NCBI GenBank assembly: GCA_022376515.1
Contig: WTXI01000004.1
Coordinates: 1,364,001-1,428,000 of the forward strand
DNA from: Lactifluus volemus
Lineage: Eukaryota; Basidiomycota; Agaricomycetes; Russulales; Russulaceae
DNA: 64,000 bases
Direction: 5' to 3'
The position numbers and the translations under genes were made by a program. Positions 1-12,615 of the stretch are shown in pieces (within the stretch, counting starts at the first letter, position 1; each line of letters starts with the position of its first letter). The notes beneath the pieces are model-generated. The model had not been told where the DNA came from and made no database searches. It saw nothing but the letters and a program-made list of their open reading frames with translations.

Positions 1-147
1 TCGTCTGAAAACTGAAAACCCTCCATAGATGGTCCACCCACCGCCCCTCTTCTCTCTTTCTTCTCAGCCCCCCCTTCTCTATTTCATTCTTCCGTTATTC
101 TTCTCCCTTTTATCGGCTAACTCCATCCTCAGCTTGTGTACCTGCCC

Positions 148-1507
148 ATGGCCTCAGCCGACTTGATCCGTGTCGACCCCAAAAATCTGAGGCGCAAAAA
201 CACGGCCGCGATAGAGTGGAGGACCATCCCGCCCACCATCAAGGTCAGGCATAAGAAGCGCCCACCGCCGATTACGATTCAGTGAGCCCTAACTCTGCTC
301 TTCGATGATTTCTCACTGGGATGTGTCTTCATCAGTTCAAAGCGATCATTCGAGCAGCTATCATGGACACCAGGTCCTCTCAGTTGCTCGACAATGGTAA
401 CTACGCCCACGACAGTTTCCCCCGCAACAATTTTCACCCCCCTAACATCTTCTGCTCCAACGAGCACACTTGTCATGGAATTTTCCAACAGCGCCACCGT
501 GGGGCAGGACCCCCGCGCGCCCTACTATGCTATTCCAGGGTTTCAGCAATCTCCAGACGGCCCGAATGTAATCAAAGTACCTCCCTGGCCCCTATCAGCT
601 GATAAACCCGTCCCGCTGGTCGGGAAGACCGCTCTGGATGTAGTCACTGAGCTCGAATATGTCACCTTTGAGAACGACGACTCAGAGTTTCGGGAAGGTA
701 TGACCACCACGCACGGCAGTAAAAAAAAAAAGTCGGGTTTCATTTCATGAATTTTTTAGCGATCCCATTGCCGCCTTTATCCCCTTCGGTATACTTGACG
801 TTAAATCCTTGGCATTGCCAGAATACTTGTTACTTTTGTCGATCAAACCCCTCCGTAGCAAAAACGACGATTTGTGCTGGGAGGAGATCGCACGCAAGCT
901 TAACGTAGCCACCAGGCGTCAACCGCGCAGCGCCTGGGACTGTTGGCATCGTTGGACGGTTCCGTGGTGCCGTTCCCAAAACCGATCATACTGAGGCCAG
1001 ATACATATCCCAATGCGCCAGGCGTGCAGCACGAGTACAAATTTTCCGATCTCGAGGGTCTCATCGAGTTGTGGACATCCCTGTCAAGTAGCTCTCATGG
1101 TCTTTTAACGCCACTTTCGTTTCCGGAGCCAACAACGGCAGCGGCGGCAGGGGAGGCACAGCCTCACCGTACTATGGGACGCGCGTGCCATCCAGGTGCG
1201 CAATCCTGTGCATCTCATTTCATGCACAGGGCTTCTCATGAGCCACGCAGCGTATCCGCCACCCACTGCGCCTCCGAACGTGCCTATGCGTAGCTTTGGC
1301 GATGTCCGTGAGCGCGGGCTAGCTGCGTGGTTTAACATGAGCGCAGTCAATACGCCCGCGCTGCGACGCATACTCGAGGATCAGCTCGAACGCGCGGATG
1401 ACTGGCTCCCGGTGCATTTACGCGGACGCACGGTCCCCCCGCCACCCCCCCTCCTCGACCATCGGGGGAGACATCGATCCCCCGCTGATCGAGCGCAAAG
1501 GACCATG
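148..1507 (+). CDS. uncharacterised basidiomycete protein
   Basis: I do not recognise this protein. Seen: an ATG at 148 opens a basic first exon (reads MASADLIRVDPKNLRRKN), with a GTGAGC donor near 287. A Thr/Ser/Pro-rich stretch follows (about 390-700), then a conserved-looking core at 760-1090 containing LCWEEIARKLN and AWDCWHRW, and then residues rich in Pro and Asp. A further exon (about 1235-1440) reads RRILEDQLERADDWLP. The frame changes near 957 (after CWHRW) and near 1105 (before NATFVSGANNG). Both are fixed by one extra base in a G or T run, so they are probably base-calling gaps. The phase of the intron near 698-759 is also not clean. The C-terminus in a C-rich stretch is uncertain. 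The WEEIARKLN segment could be a SANT-like helix, but that is only a guess. Confidence 0.5.
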
Positions 1508-2043
1508 AGACTGTTTATTGTTATTTGTTTTTTGTATTTGTATCGCGAGATGGAGCAAGATGGACTTGTAGAGTTGGCGCCTCTCCTTTTGTTCGATCTG
1601 AGTTTGTACTGGCGTCCACGTGCGGAATGTAATTGTTTTGTTGGACAGGGACGACGGATCGAGCCGCTAGAAGTTCTATTCTGGATCATGAGAGATTGTG
1701 TAAAACACGACGAAAAAGGGGGGACCGCGAGATAGGCCATCGAGAGACGAAACCAGCAATTTCCGGCAGATTGGCACAGTGAGACACTTTTGGTTTGAGA
1801 AAGACCTGCCCTCCCCCCGAAGGCACTTTCGATGGGGCACCGCTCACTCGCATAAGCGATCAGGCGAACTCTGAGCGTGGCGTGTGCGGAGTATTGGCGA
1901 ACAGGCGATAACGGAATCCGTCATGGTTCGAGAAAACGTGTGTAGCGTGGCGGTGACGTACTCTTACATAAGCAACGCGCAAGCGCGACTTGGGCTTGGT
2001 ACTCAGTGTTTCGCGCTACACTCGCGCTTACTCGACTACAATC
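1508..2043. other. intergenic, no gene seen
   Basis: I see no convincing coding sequence here. The stretch separates the end of the uncharacterised gene from the start of PRE4 and probably holds a terminator and the PRE4 promoter. No clear TATA element was identified. Confidence 0.5.
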
Positions 2044-3135
2044 ATGGACCATTTTCCGACTAATTGGGGTCGCCCAGTAAGTCCAAGGTATCTAGTGCTG
2101 AGCTCTGTGTTTGATATCTGTTTTCGCAGAAGTATGACGGTTTTGACACAAGTGCAACTTATCCCATCCATAATCGCGGTAATAGCCAGGCGACGGCATC
2201 CAACGGTGGTATGCAACACACACAGTGCGTTCCTTTCAGGTGCTTCTCGTCATCTCGTCGTCTCTATTCTGAACACATACTCAGACAGCCTATCGTCACT
2301 GGTACCTCTGTCCTCGCGGTCAAGTATAAAGATGGCATCATGATGGCTGCAGACAACCTCGGTTCGTTACCCTTCATCCTCCATTCGATTCACTCTGCTC
2401 ACTGGGTAGCATATCTATCCCAGCTTCGTACGGTTCCCTTGCACGTTTCAAAGGCGTTCAGCGTCTCCACCCTGTCGGCGATTATACAGTTGTCGGCGCA
2501 AGTGGTGATATGTCCGACTTTCAATACCTCCAGCATATCCTCGATGGTCTTGTTATTTCTGAGGAAACAAACCCACAAGATGGCCATACACTTGGTCCTG
2601 CGGAAATTCACGAATACCTGTCACAGGTGATGTACGGCAGGCGAACTGATATGGATCCGCTATGGAATTCCCTACTTGTTGGCGGCGTCAAAGATGGGAA
2701 GCGGTGAGTACTGCTTCTCTCTCTCCCATCCTCCAGATTCCCGAAATTGAGATTAAACTACCAGGTTCTTGGCGTACGTGGACTTACTAGGAGTAACGTA
2801 CTCTGCATCCACTCTGGCAACTGGCTACGGGGCATATATTGCACAACCTCTTTTGCGCAAAGCTGTTGAGGGCAAGGAGAACACGCTTACCGAGTCCGAG
2901 GCGCGGACCATCCTTGAGGATGCACTTCGTGTGTTGTTTTACAGGGACGCTCGTTCAATTAACCAGGTGCCGTGCTTCCTACCCTTGGTGATGGCTTTTA
3001 CTGAACTATGCGACTTGTTAGTATCAAATAGCCACAATAACCGCGAACGGCGTGGATATTTCTGGTTCATTGAAACTCGAGACGACCTGGAGCTTTGCAG
3101 AGGGAATAAGAGGCTATGGCGCTCAGACGCAGTAG
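2044..3135 (+). CDS. PRE4: 20S proteasome subunit beta-7
   Basis: Non-catalytic beta ring subunit of the 20S proteasome (yeast Pre4, animal PSMB4), acting in cytosol and nucleus. Seen: start [11 protein letters not shown] at 2044, then a GTAAGT intron from 2077. The core [20 protein letters not shown] is followed by an intron ending at CCCAG, and then [52 protein letters not shown] and [20 protein letters not shown]. The last exon reads [15 protein letters not shown] and ends at a TAG at 3133-3135. The beta-7 identity rests on the [12 protein letters not shown] and [13 protein letters not shown] signatures, which are family knowledge. About six exons; no frameshift was found. One acidic residue order (EETNPQDGH) is slightly longer than usual. 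Confidence 0.93.
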
Positions 3136-3953
3136 ATTTTCCTACCCTGGACAAATTGTATCATTTCGCCCTTCCTTTGCCCTTTCAATTGTGTGCCAGC
3201 CCGCCAATCAACTCAACTCATAGTACAGTACAGTAAGCATTGGGTCACCGGTTCAGATCACCCGCCGTTTGATGTCGGAAAATCGAAAAGCAATATTTGG
3301 CCTGTGTCTATTAGGTCCGACTTCCGATTTCCTGTCCTCTGGAAACCCCTCTAGGCAAACTTCTAGGATCGTACCACATGCTTCATCGCCTATATCTCCT
3401 TTGCTCACGCTTCTTGGATTAATAAAACCCTTGTGTCAGATCCCCTCATCTCACAATCAGCCATAGCCAATGAGGCGCGGCGACCCTTGTCCGAAAACGA
3501 CTTTTGCCGATCGACTTTGGGTAATTTGTCCACAAGTTTTTTTCCGTCTTATTGTATGGACGACCCGATGCCCACCCCCTTCGCGGTGGTAACACAAAAA
3601 AAACAAGCGCCAGACCTGACCGAGTAACCCGACATGGTGAGACGGAACTCGCCCAGCTGTCGGGCCATGTGAGGTCTCGAGTTGCCAATGCTTAAGCGCC
3701 ACTGATTCGCTGCGTTAAACGTGGTAGCCTCTGGGCCAGGGAAAGAAAAGTTGGGAGGTAATTTTACGAAGGCTCTTTGAGCAAGCTGCAATTATCAAAG
3801 ACCGACGGTGAATGATGACTAGGCTACAAACCGAGAACATTTCGAGTGACATAAAAGAACATGAAGACGTGCGATAATACAATGAGGGAAGTCCTTGAAC
3901 GAAAGTAAATTGACGGAAGGGGTGATGATATATGATTGAGAGTCAAGGCCAGG
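3136..3953. other. intergenic, convergent 3' ends
   Basis: PRE4 (plus) and the membrane-protein gene (minus) converge here. Open frames in this stretch overlap each other and have no domain character. An AATAAA at about 3420 could serve as a polyadenylation signal, but this is weak. Confidence 0.4.
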
Positions 3954-5044
3954 CTACCGTATGGCTCGAGATGCTGAATGAAGCGTAGATGTAGCTGCTT
4001 GAACCTGCAAGCACTCGTGATACGGAGGTGGAACGTCAATTCGTGCGTTTGCAACACCATCGTGATGTTGCACAGCCTGACATTCACCCACTTCACCAGA
4101 CATGGAGGATATGGAATGCGCTCTCCCTCTCTCCCTTCGGCCCTCACGTTGATATACCCATAAATCATCTGCCGAAGCTACAAAGCGTCGCAAGCGACTG
4201 CGGTAGGATTCACGCCGAGCCTCCTCTGCCTTCTCAGAGGGTCGCCGCATGCAGGATCTTGTTGGGAGCATAGGGAGTGGGCGAATAGGTGACCGAGTTG
4301 GCGTGTATGTTGTATTCATGGACTCGCTCAGTACCAATGGCTCGGCTGGAGCGTCAGTGCGGGTACATAGCACCGGTGTGGACTGCGAGGCCAGTGTAGG
4401 TACATAGGGCTCAATTGGATCCGGAAGAGGTGATGGGGAGGACAGAAGCGGAGGCGGGTGATGGACGTTCTCCGCATTGATATCCAGGACCTCCGTCGAC
4501 TTGGTCCACCTCGACCCGGTTTCAATGTCCGCACCAGTAAGGTCGAAGCTAAGGGATGGGCTATTCCTAACGGCCACGATATTCCTCGAGGCGGATGGTA
4601 ACCAACTGCGCGGGGCCATATCTTGGACCTTGGCGGTCTTCGCGTGGTAGCGATGTCGCAAGGATATCCAGAAGAAGACAAGACCAAGAAGGAATACTCC
4701 TCCAGCAGCACCCAGGCAGGCGCCGATGATAATTCCTACATGGTGGTGTATGGCGCTCGGGGTGGAAATCGCACTGAGAATGGAAGTTGTCCCCATGCCA
4801 TCGCAGAATCGAACGGTTCGGGGGGCTGACGACGATATTTCGAATGAAGAAGATGTAGTATCGCATGCCCTTGATGCTAGCATGGTCGACGTGGCCTACA
4901 AATATAAATTGAAAAGAGGGGAGAAAGTAAGCATGAGCTAGAGGTGAAGAAAATGAAACCCACCACTTCGTTAATGGACCGCTCTAAAGCTGCTGCCTGG
5001 AATAGGAACAGAGAAGCAAGGGAGACTGAGAGGGAACGATGCAT
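3954..5044 (-). CDS. single-pass membrane protein with signal peptide, unknown function
   Basis: Two exons. Exon 1 (5044-4964) encodes a signal peptide, MHRSLSVSLASLFLFQAAA. An intron (4963-4896, GTGGGT...TTGTAG) joins in phase 0 to exon 2. The ectodomain is short (about 60 residues, Ser/Thr-rich). One hydrophobic segment, HVGIIIGACLGAAGGVFLLG, continues into LVFFWISLRHRYH. The cytoplasmic tail is about 220 residues and basic, ending in a region with PPPYHE, a PY motif of the sort bound by WW domains of Rsp5/Nedd4 ubiquitin ligases. Small Ser/Thr-rich single-pass proteins of this layout are common and mostly unnamed in basidiomycetes; ubiquitin-dependent turnover is an inference from the PY motif. 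No frameshift was found. Confidence 0.7.
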
Positions 5045-7423
5045 GGGGAATCAATACACGAACAATGGGTAGAGAATGGCTTTGAAATAGCCGATACATC
5101 ATGGTACGGGAGTGCAGTAAAGTAGTTATACAGTGGCAGAGCCTTAACGCCCGAGGGATCTCAGTAGCGATCGGCGGGTGCCTGATTCTGACTCCGAGTC
5201 AACCAGTTGCCGTCTTCGCAAAAGAGCATACCAGGGGATTACCCCACTTTTATTTTGAGCTCTCAATTACTTCGACACTGTGGATTATTCATACGGGTTT
5301 CACTATGGGCGACCTACTTATCATTGCGTAAACTTGAGGAACGACTCCAGCAGGTTGAAATTCAAGCGGTGAACCGCATGGTCTATGTTGTTGGAGGTGG
5401 AGTGGCACGCCGCCCGAGTCCAGCCCTCGCTTCTCATTGACCATGAGTCGGTATACTGTAACGCAAGCATTGGCAGGCGTTGCAGGCGAGGTCCCATGGC
5501 GATGAGTCACAAGACTGGCCAATCCACGAAAACGATACGGATAACTCCGATAGTTGTTATCAGCAAGCGAGACGGATCTTGCCCTTCTTATTGTAATCAA
5601 GGTTACTACCGGCCGGTGCTCTGGGCGGCTTGTGCAGACAAGAAACTACGCTATCAACTGGTGAAATTCGATCGAGCCTGAGATCTAATGCCCTACGAGT
5701 AGTCAACTAACTATTAACATTGCTGCACACGAATAGGCAGCGCTGAAATCTGATACTATAATACTGTAATGCCCTAATCAATCGGGTCGCTCACTCCAGG
5801 CAAATAAGCGACGGGTTTAATTGAATGGAAATGCATAACTCACACCATTCGGCCCTTTTCCGGTGCTGTATTTCATGGCACTTCAAGTTATACCCATACG
5901 GCTCCGAAGTCATGACGCGCATAACAACTGAACAATAAGAACGACTATTTCTTATTTCGAACCAACCAAAACATTTCCTGTTTCTGGAGGACGTGGCTCG
6001 AGTCTATGATTGTATTCTCATGGCCGAAGCCGAAGGGCAACAATTGGAACTGTGCTAGGATTATAACGGCCATGTACTGCTCAAGATCTGCGTGGCGAGC
6101 AATCCAGCGCCTGCCAACACGTGGGATATATTTCCCGCCGAGCTCTGGACGTTTCTACCAGTCGATAAATCACACAGTTAGCTTTTTCACAGTGCGCACG
6201 ACCCCTAGACTCTCTCACACAAAGTGGGAAAACCGCCCCGCCGCTTTACGACGGCAGAGAAGAGGACCGATCTGGCTTCCATCACAAGGAATCTCATACT
6301 CCCACAATACTGCCCTACCATGATGCCCTTGAGATTCCCGACACAACGGACAGTATACTATTATTGTTAGCAGAAGATCTATACCAAGCCTGAATACCAG
6401 GTGAGACGTCGACGTAGTTGAGCTGATCAGGAGACGGAACTACTGCGTAACTGTCTTGGTTGCGTAATAGCAACGCTTCCCAGTGAGCGCTTGTAGTGCG
6501 CCTGTTGACATTTCGGGACTAGTTAGCTTGATCAATGAAATGGCCATGATTGTGCATCCAATTCGTAGCTGAAACCAAAAACGGCCAAACTGCAGAGAGG
6601 ACGATACTTGCAACGACGGACCTCTTGTCAAGTGAATACTGCGAGATCGCTGATTTCTAAGTAGCCGATGTAGCGGGCCCAGAAGTAGGGTGGCAGAATT
6701 CTGTTTCTACAGTTTGTATTGAGAGCTGCCAAAGTCTTGATACCAGTGACGGGCCCACGCGTCCACTTGTCCACCTCCAAGTTATGTCCCTGCTTCAAGC
6801 TACGAGCCCACCTTGTATACACTTGGCGTTCTTGGGGCTCGCTCAGGGGGGATACACTTTCTCGCTTTCAGCAGCATTCACAACTAAATCTGAGTTTCCC
6901 ATGGTACTATTATACCATTAGCACCTGCCGTCTCCTGAATTAGGGCATAGCTCGCGGCCAGCGCTCAGCCTTCACCCAACCCGAACTGCCACATCGGTCC
7001 TACCGTACTAGTAACTTGCAATTGGCCCTTGAATCACTTGCGTGCTTTTGCGCCTTACAGATTCAGGTGACACCCTCCAGCCAAATCTCTACTGCTCTCT
7101 CCCATGCGAGATTGCACATTTCATGTAACTGTAGATGTGTGTGATGACTCGAAATCAATAAATTAAATATTATTCTGCATTTGATTACGTTATTACCATG
7201 TTGGGAGTAGCCGAAATATTGTAGCTCCGAGGGGCGTCGGCCACTCTCATTGCTCGTCGTTCCCACCAGTGAACTCAATTTCCTATCGAATCATCACTTT
7301 CTGGCCCCTCATTCCCTCACATCGCGCATACAATATCGCGCCATAGCCAGGAAATAACCATATTCTCATCTCAAATCCTCACAGGCTTCTCGCTTCCACC
7401 ATATCGTTTCTCACCAGCGTCCA
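5045..7423. other. long gene-free stretch
   Basis: About 2.4 kb with no reading frame that shows domains, splice logic or protein-like composition on either strand. I also see no repeats with target duplications here. It separates two divergently oriented genes, so it should include both promoters. A non-coding RNA cannot be excluded. Confidence 0.5.
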
Positions 7424-10400
7424 ATGTCAACGCCAAGTTATACACCTTCCCTGGCATCCTCACGTTTACCCTCTCCACCACCACCAATAATCCAACCGGA
7501 TCACTTTTATGGCTCAGAAGGCGTGCAGTTACCACCGTCGCCGATCTCAAATGGCAGGACGTGGCTCGACCCTGACGACGACCTCCTCGCATCGCGTGGT
7601 ATCCCCGTATTCAAGCCATCCATGGAGAGTTTGAGACTTCGAAGAGTATATGAATAAGATCGAAGACTGGGGTATGCGAAGCGGGATAGTAAAGGTCATC
7701 CCACCCAAAGAATGGTAAGTCTATCAACACCATTCATGCCGCACGTAGTGTTGAGCTTTCGATCTAGGACGGATTCATTGCCTCCCTTAAGGGATCAGCT
7801 CGCCACCGTGAAATTGAAGAGTCCTATTGAACAACATATGATCGGGCACGGTGGTCTCTTCCGGCAGCAGAATGTGGAAAAACGACGCGTCTTAAGCGTG
7901 CGGGAATGGGCTGAACTCTGTAAAACAGAAGATCGTCGTGCCCCTGGCGTCGAAGACATCGGTTTACACTATGCGCGAAGGGCTGCACCACCTCCACCAC
8001 CTAGGACACGGGCTAAAAGAGGAGAGAGAACAAAGGTGGACGTCACGACGAAGGCGGCTTCGGCCGGTCCGGTCTCTGTGCCTGTCAGCGAGGTCGACAA
8101 CGCGGTCTCAGCTCGCAACTCGCCCGCATCTTCTAATCCCTCCCCTCATGACGGGGATTCGAAGGCTGCTTTACCCCCTGCCGGCTCTTCTTCGGATCGT
8201 CTGAAAGAAGAGGAGGAAGAGAATTCAGATGATGACGGAGATAAACACCCAAAGGTCAAAGCGAAACGCAAGTGGCAAACACGCGAAATGAGAGAGGCTC
8301 ACCTTGCCGAGAGAGCTGCTGCTGATTCCATTTTTCTCAAGTCTTTTGATCCCCGTACCGATTGGTTGCCTCCAAATACGACACCAGAGGACTATACACC
8401 AGAATTCTGCAAAGACCTGGAAAGACGGTACTGGAGAAACTGTGGAATTGGCGCCCCAGCAATGTATGGTGCCGATATGGAAGGTTGTACTCGAGAATCT
8501 CGCTTTCGTCATCTATTTAACGTTAGTTTCTTCTAACAGGGTCATTGTTCACCGATAAAACCAAATCATGGAATGTTGCTCATCTCCCATCTCTCCTCAG
8601 CCGCCTTCTTCCTAGTTCAGCCAACGGACTGCCAGGGGTGAACACGCCATATCTTTATTTTGGCATGTGGCGCGCAACTTTTGCGTGGCATGTCGAAGAT
8701 ATGGATCTTTTTAGTATAAATTACATTCACTTCGGTGCTGGTAAATTTTGGTATGCGGTTCCGCAAGCTCGTGCCTCTGCTCTCGAGCAGGCGATGAAAG
8801 GTAAACCCTGGTGGTGTCTACTTTGTCCCGAGCTGGCTTAACCTCCCCGTTTCAGGACATTTTCCAGAGCCCTCAAGGTGTCCACAGTTCCTCAGACACA
8901 AAAATTATCTTGCGTCACCCACGACACTCGCGAAGATGTCATGTCGTCCCAACACTCTCGTGCAGCACGCTGGCGAGTTCGTCATCACCTTCCCAAGAGG
9001 GTACCACGCGGGTTTCAACCTTGGCTTCAACTGCGCAGAAAGCGTCAATTTTGCTCTCGAGAGTTGGATAGAGCTCGGTCGAAAAGCTCAAGCCTGCAAC
9101 TGTGTCAATTATAGGTATGGTTTCTCCTTTCAGGCCCTCATGAGTCGAATCCCCATATTTCCAATAGCGTCCGTATCAATGTCGATGAGCTTCTTCAGAA
9201 CCAAGAAGTCGCAGGTTCAAAGGCCAAATCAAAGCCCAAGTCTCCTTCACCCCGGAAACGTAAGTCAGACGAGAATGACACCCCAAACTCAACGAAGAAG
9301 GCAAATTCTCGGTTGAGGTACCTCATCCCAAGGTTACTATCAGGTTGAGACTCGGCCCACGGCCGCCCGAGCTTGAGCCATTTCCGTGCTGTCTTTGCGT
9401 CTCCCTGTCACGTGATGATCTCCTTCCTGTCCACGACAAACCCGTCCTGCCGCATCCAGCTTATGCCGAAACAAAGGCTTGGATGGCGCACGAGAGCTGT
9501 GCGCGTATCCTCCCTGAGACCTGGCTAGATGAGGTCGAGACGGATACGGTGCTAGATGATGGCACTAGGAAGCGCGTAAAGATGGTGTTTGGCGTTGACG
9601 CCATCGTGAAGGATCGATGGAACTTGGTAAGCGATCTATCTTCTTCGAAAAACTAACCCGGTACGCTAATTATGTTGATGTGCAAAGAAATGTACAGCGT
9701 GTTCCAAGACTCGATTGAAGATACACGGAGCGCCGATCCAGTGTACCAGGGGTAAATGTTCCAAGGCATTCCATATATCATGCGCGCGAGAAGGCGCACA
9801 ACAGGGAATAGTTTACGATGAACTCGGTGAAGTCGAAAAGGACGTCGTGCTTGTGAATGTGGCACCTGCTTCAAGTCACTCTGCCCCAATGGACATTGAC
9901 ACTGCTCCGCAGTCGCAGGAAAACGCCTCTGATGCGGTGGACGTCGTCACAAGCGACAAGGAGACGATTAAAGTCGTCAAGAAGGTGGAATTCCAAGTTT
10001 TATGTCCCCAACATAACCCCGTGGGTATTACCTCCTCGATCCTCAGGATTTTTTATGTTTATCAATGCTTGCGTAGCTCGTACTGGAAGCGAAAAAGGCT
10101 AACAAGCAGGATAAAATTCGGAAGGACTTGCTTGCACTTGCGCCCATGTCGAGGATCAAGATTCGCGTTAGCGCCGGCATATTCGAGGTTTCACTCGTTA
10201 GGGTAATTGAAGAGTCCAACTCGGTCGAGGTGCTATGGGACCGTGGCGTCAAGCGTGAGTTCAAGTGGGGCAGCGTCGTGTTTGGCAACACTGAGGGGCA
10301 GACGATTGGACAAAAACCGACCGAGGCAGCACCTGAAACAGACTGTGCGTCCTTCTGTCCTTGGTCCTGATCCAATTTGTCTGACTCGTATCGTAACATT

Positions 10401-10995
10401 AGCTCAAGCGCACCAAACTGGATCACCGCCTCAACATGCCCCGTCAGCTACCGTAGCTACTACGGCCACTGGTGCTGCGTCATCAAAAGCTTACATTCCC
10501 TATCAGCCCCGCCTGGGGACGTTTCCTTACGCAATAGGTACCTGGGGCTATCATCACTACCCCTCAAATCCTAATGCCGCTACGCCTTCTTCTGCGCCAC
10601 CCGTGGCCCCGCAAGGAGATTCGGCGACAAACTCCGTGGCGTCTGGCACCTTCACTTACCCCTATGCTGGCGTCCAGTATACAACTACATACGTACCTCC
10701 ACAGATCAAGTATCCATATGGAGCCCCTGTGGCAACGCCGCCGCCGCCATCATCTCCAACCGCTGGGGTTACGTCAAGTTCTTCTGTCGTGCAAGATCAA
10801 TCGTATAACGGCATTCAGTGGAAACAGCCCTATGCCGCGGAACCCCAAGCGCAGGAGTCGACGACGTCAACTACAGGCGTGCGAGAGTCGACGTCAACGC
10901 CGAATCCAGGTGGAGTCGCATCAATCACGGATAATGGTAATGCCCCACCCCCTTCTGTGGATCTGATTCCCAGTTCTACAGAGATAACGGTTTGA
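7424..10995 (+). CDS. JmjN-JmjC-ePHD histone lysine demethylase (KDM4/Rph1-like)
   Basis: Predicted Fe(II)/2-oxoglutarate nuclear demethylase of trimethyl-lysine on histone H3 (K9/K36 type by homology to KDM4). Seen in order: JmjN ([10 protein letters not shown]...[20 protein letters not shown]) at about 7600-7710; an acidic Lys-rich linker; JmjC at about 8400-9100 with [32 protein letters not shown] and [16 protein letters not shown]. The iron ligands H and E of HVED and the distal H of GYHAGF are all kept. An extended PHD zinc finger ([31 protein letters not shown]) follows at about 9380-10015, then a Tyr/Pro-rich tail. Around eight short introns fit. The JmjN exon is out of frame by a two-base shortfall near 7635, probably a sequence error. 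ePHD after JmjC is typical of KDM4 proteins. Confidence 0.9.
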
Positions 10996-11806
10996 AATTG
11001 CATAGCATAAATATTTTATGTAGTAAAAGCAGCTGACAGTTTTTTCATGTTCACGTATCATTATCTTTTGTATTTTTTATATGCCAGGTTGATTTGCGTT
11101 CTCGTCTTTGGTCATATTTTTCTGCTGTTCGCCGGTCTCGCTCGCCCTGGACTGCATATATACGTGCGAAGAGGTCACTACCTGAGTCATCGCTCGGGTG
11201 GTTCTCTGTGTTACATACTCCAGTAGCAAATACTTTTAAATTCATTTGGAATACGATAGTTATGGGTTAGACCCGCCTTAGTACTGAACGTACTGGACAT
11301 GCAAGGTGTAACCATAATTTGTAGACACCCGGATCGCTGATAAAGGCAGTGTACATTCACAATCGCCCTCTTGCGGTGTCCCTATAAAGGTTCTGTGATC
11401 TTCCGTGATACTACCTGTCCAGGATTCGATTTACCCACTGGAAATATAAACGTCTTCTAGGCCTGGCGGACGCCAGCCAGGCCATCAGTATCATTGCTTG
11501 ATGTATGAATTTGGTCAATACATTGGGCGTCGGGTGATAGATGGTAGGTAAGAGAGCACGTTGCGTACAGTAGGCGAGCGACGAAAACTCCCATCTGGGT
11601 GTTCTCCGCCTGGCGGAGGAGACGTAGCCTAGAACCGACTGTCGCGCCTTCATCGCGGAAGTGCCAGTACAGAATCGATTCTGGAACGAAAAAAGTGGGC
11701 GTTTAAAAAGAAGGCTGATGGCAGCTGGCGTGGAAGGGAGCACATGCAATCCCATCACCGGATGGTGCTAACATATATCGTTAGGGAATCGCCCAGCACA
11801 TCCGAT
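10996..11806. other. intergenic, no gene seen
   Basis: Convergent 3' ends of the demethylase (plus) and the TFIIIC subunit (minus). A minus-strand frame at 11411-11758 has no recognisable domain and I do not call it. Confidence 0.5.
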
Positions 11807-12576
11807 TCACGACTCCATCGTGGCCTCTAACATAGATGACGTCTCTTCTAAGACAGCTGCCTGTTCTCCGTCCCTGGACTGGCTTCTTTGCAACGCATGG
11901 GATTCGTCTGGGCCCATATCCTTCCCTTTCCCTTTCCTGCGGCGACTCTGCAAAGGTAAATCGCCCAGTTCTACGTTGCCAGTGATCGAGTCCAAGATAT
12001 TGACATTGTCAACTGGGTTGGCCTTCTGCTTACTACTTGCACCTTTGCCCTTGCCACGGGCTGAAGGTTCGGTCGGGGATTCCGAGGGTGCTCCCTTTGG
12101 GCGAACGTCGATCTGCTTAAATCGAATGCGTTGAGATGTATTAGCGACGTGAGATATTTTAAGCCTTGTTTGATCGTGTAATTCTGTATGGGTAGTATGA
12201 ACGACGTTACGTTAGACAAATGGATGGATCAATGAGGCCAACCTTTATCTTCAGTAAAGAGGAGCTCCGTGCCTAACAGTGATTGGTGCGTGCCTTGGAA
12301 AATGGTCCCAGAGAGCTGAAGGAATGGGGTCGGCGTGTCTAAGCCCTACACGAACTGAGATTAGGCAAACGATGAAAGGAGGTGAATGTCTCGACGCACG
12401 ATGAGACGATATGTCGAACTGCTGGGGACAAGGGAGGGCTCGACAGGGCCGAGATCGAGGGTGACATAAGAGATCTCCTCAATAATCTCACCCTGCTCGT
12501 CGCGTTCATAGTTGTCATCCGAATCAAACGCGTCTACTTGGCGGAATCCAGTTGAGAGTCGCTTGTCAGAGCTCAT
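11807..12576 (-). CDS. TFIIIC small subunit (tau55-like, TFIIIC_sub6 domain)
   Basis: Predicted subunit of the RNA polymerase III factor TFIIIC, which binds tRNA gene internal promoters in the nucleus. Seen: start at 12576, an acidic lead (EEISYVTLDLGPVEPSLVPS), then STYRLI. An intron joins to GLDTPTPFLQLSGTIFQG, HQSLLGTELLFTEDK, and a second intron to a Lys/Arg-rich C-terminal region ending with a TGA at 11807-11809. The core of YVTLDLG, YRLIGLDTPTPFLQ and GTELLFTE is the signature of the TFIIIC_sub6 domain (Tfc7 C-terminal part, metazoan GTF3C6), which is family knowledge. All three exons join without a frameshift. It is head-to-head with the rRNA methyltransferase, with 39 bp between start codons. 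Confidence 0.85.
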
Positions 12577-12615
12577 GAGTGCACCCCGTGGGAATCAAGC
12601 CTCTTTCCGAAGCAC
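12577..12615. promoter_or_regulatory. 39-bp divergent gap between two start codons
   Basis: Only 39 bases lie between the ATG of the TFIIIC subunit (12576, minus) and the ATG of the rRNA methyltransferase (12616, plus). Unless one gene starts further in, each promoter must lie within or overlap the other gene's 5' region. Confidence 0.55.

Noticed and set aside
5045..7423. Possible genes in overlapping short frames
   Set aside because: None shows a domain, a plausible splice chain or protein-like composition.
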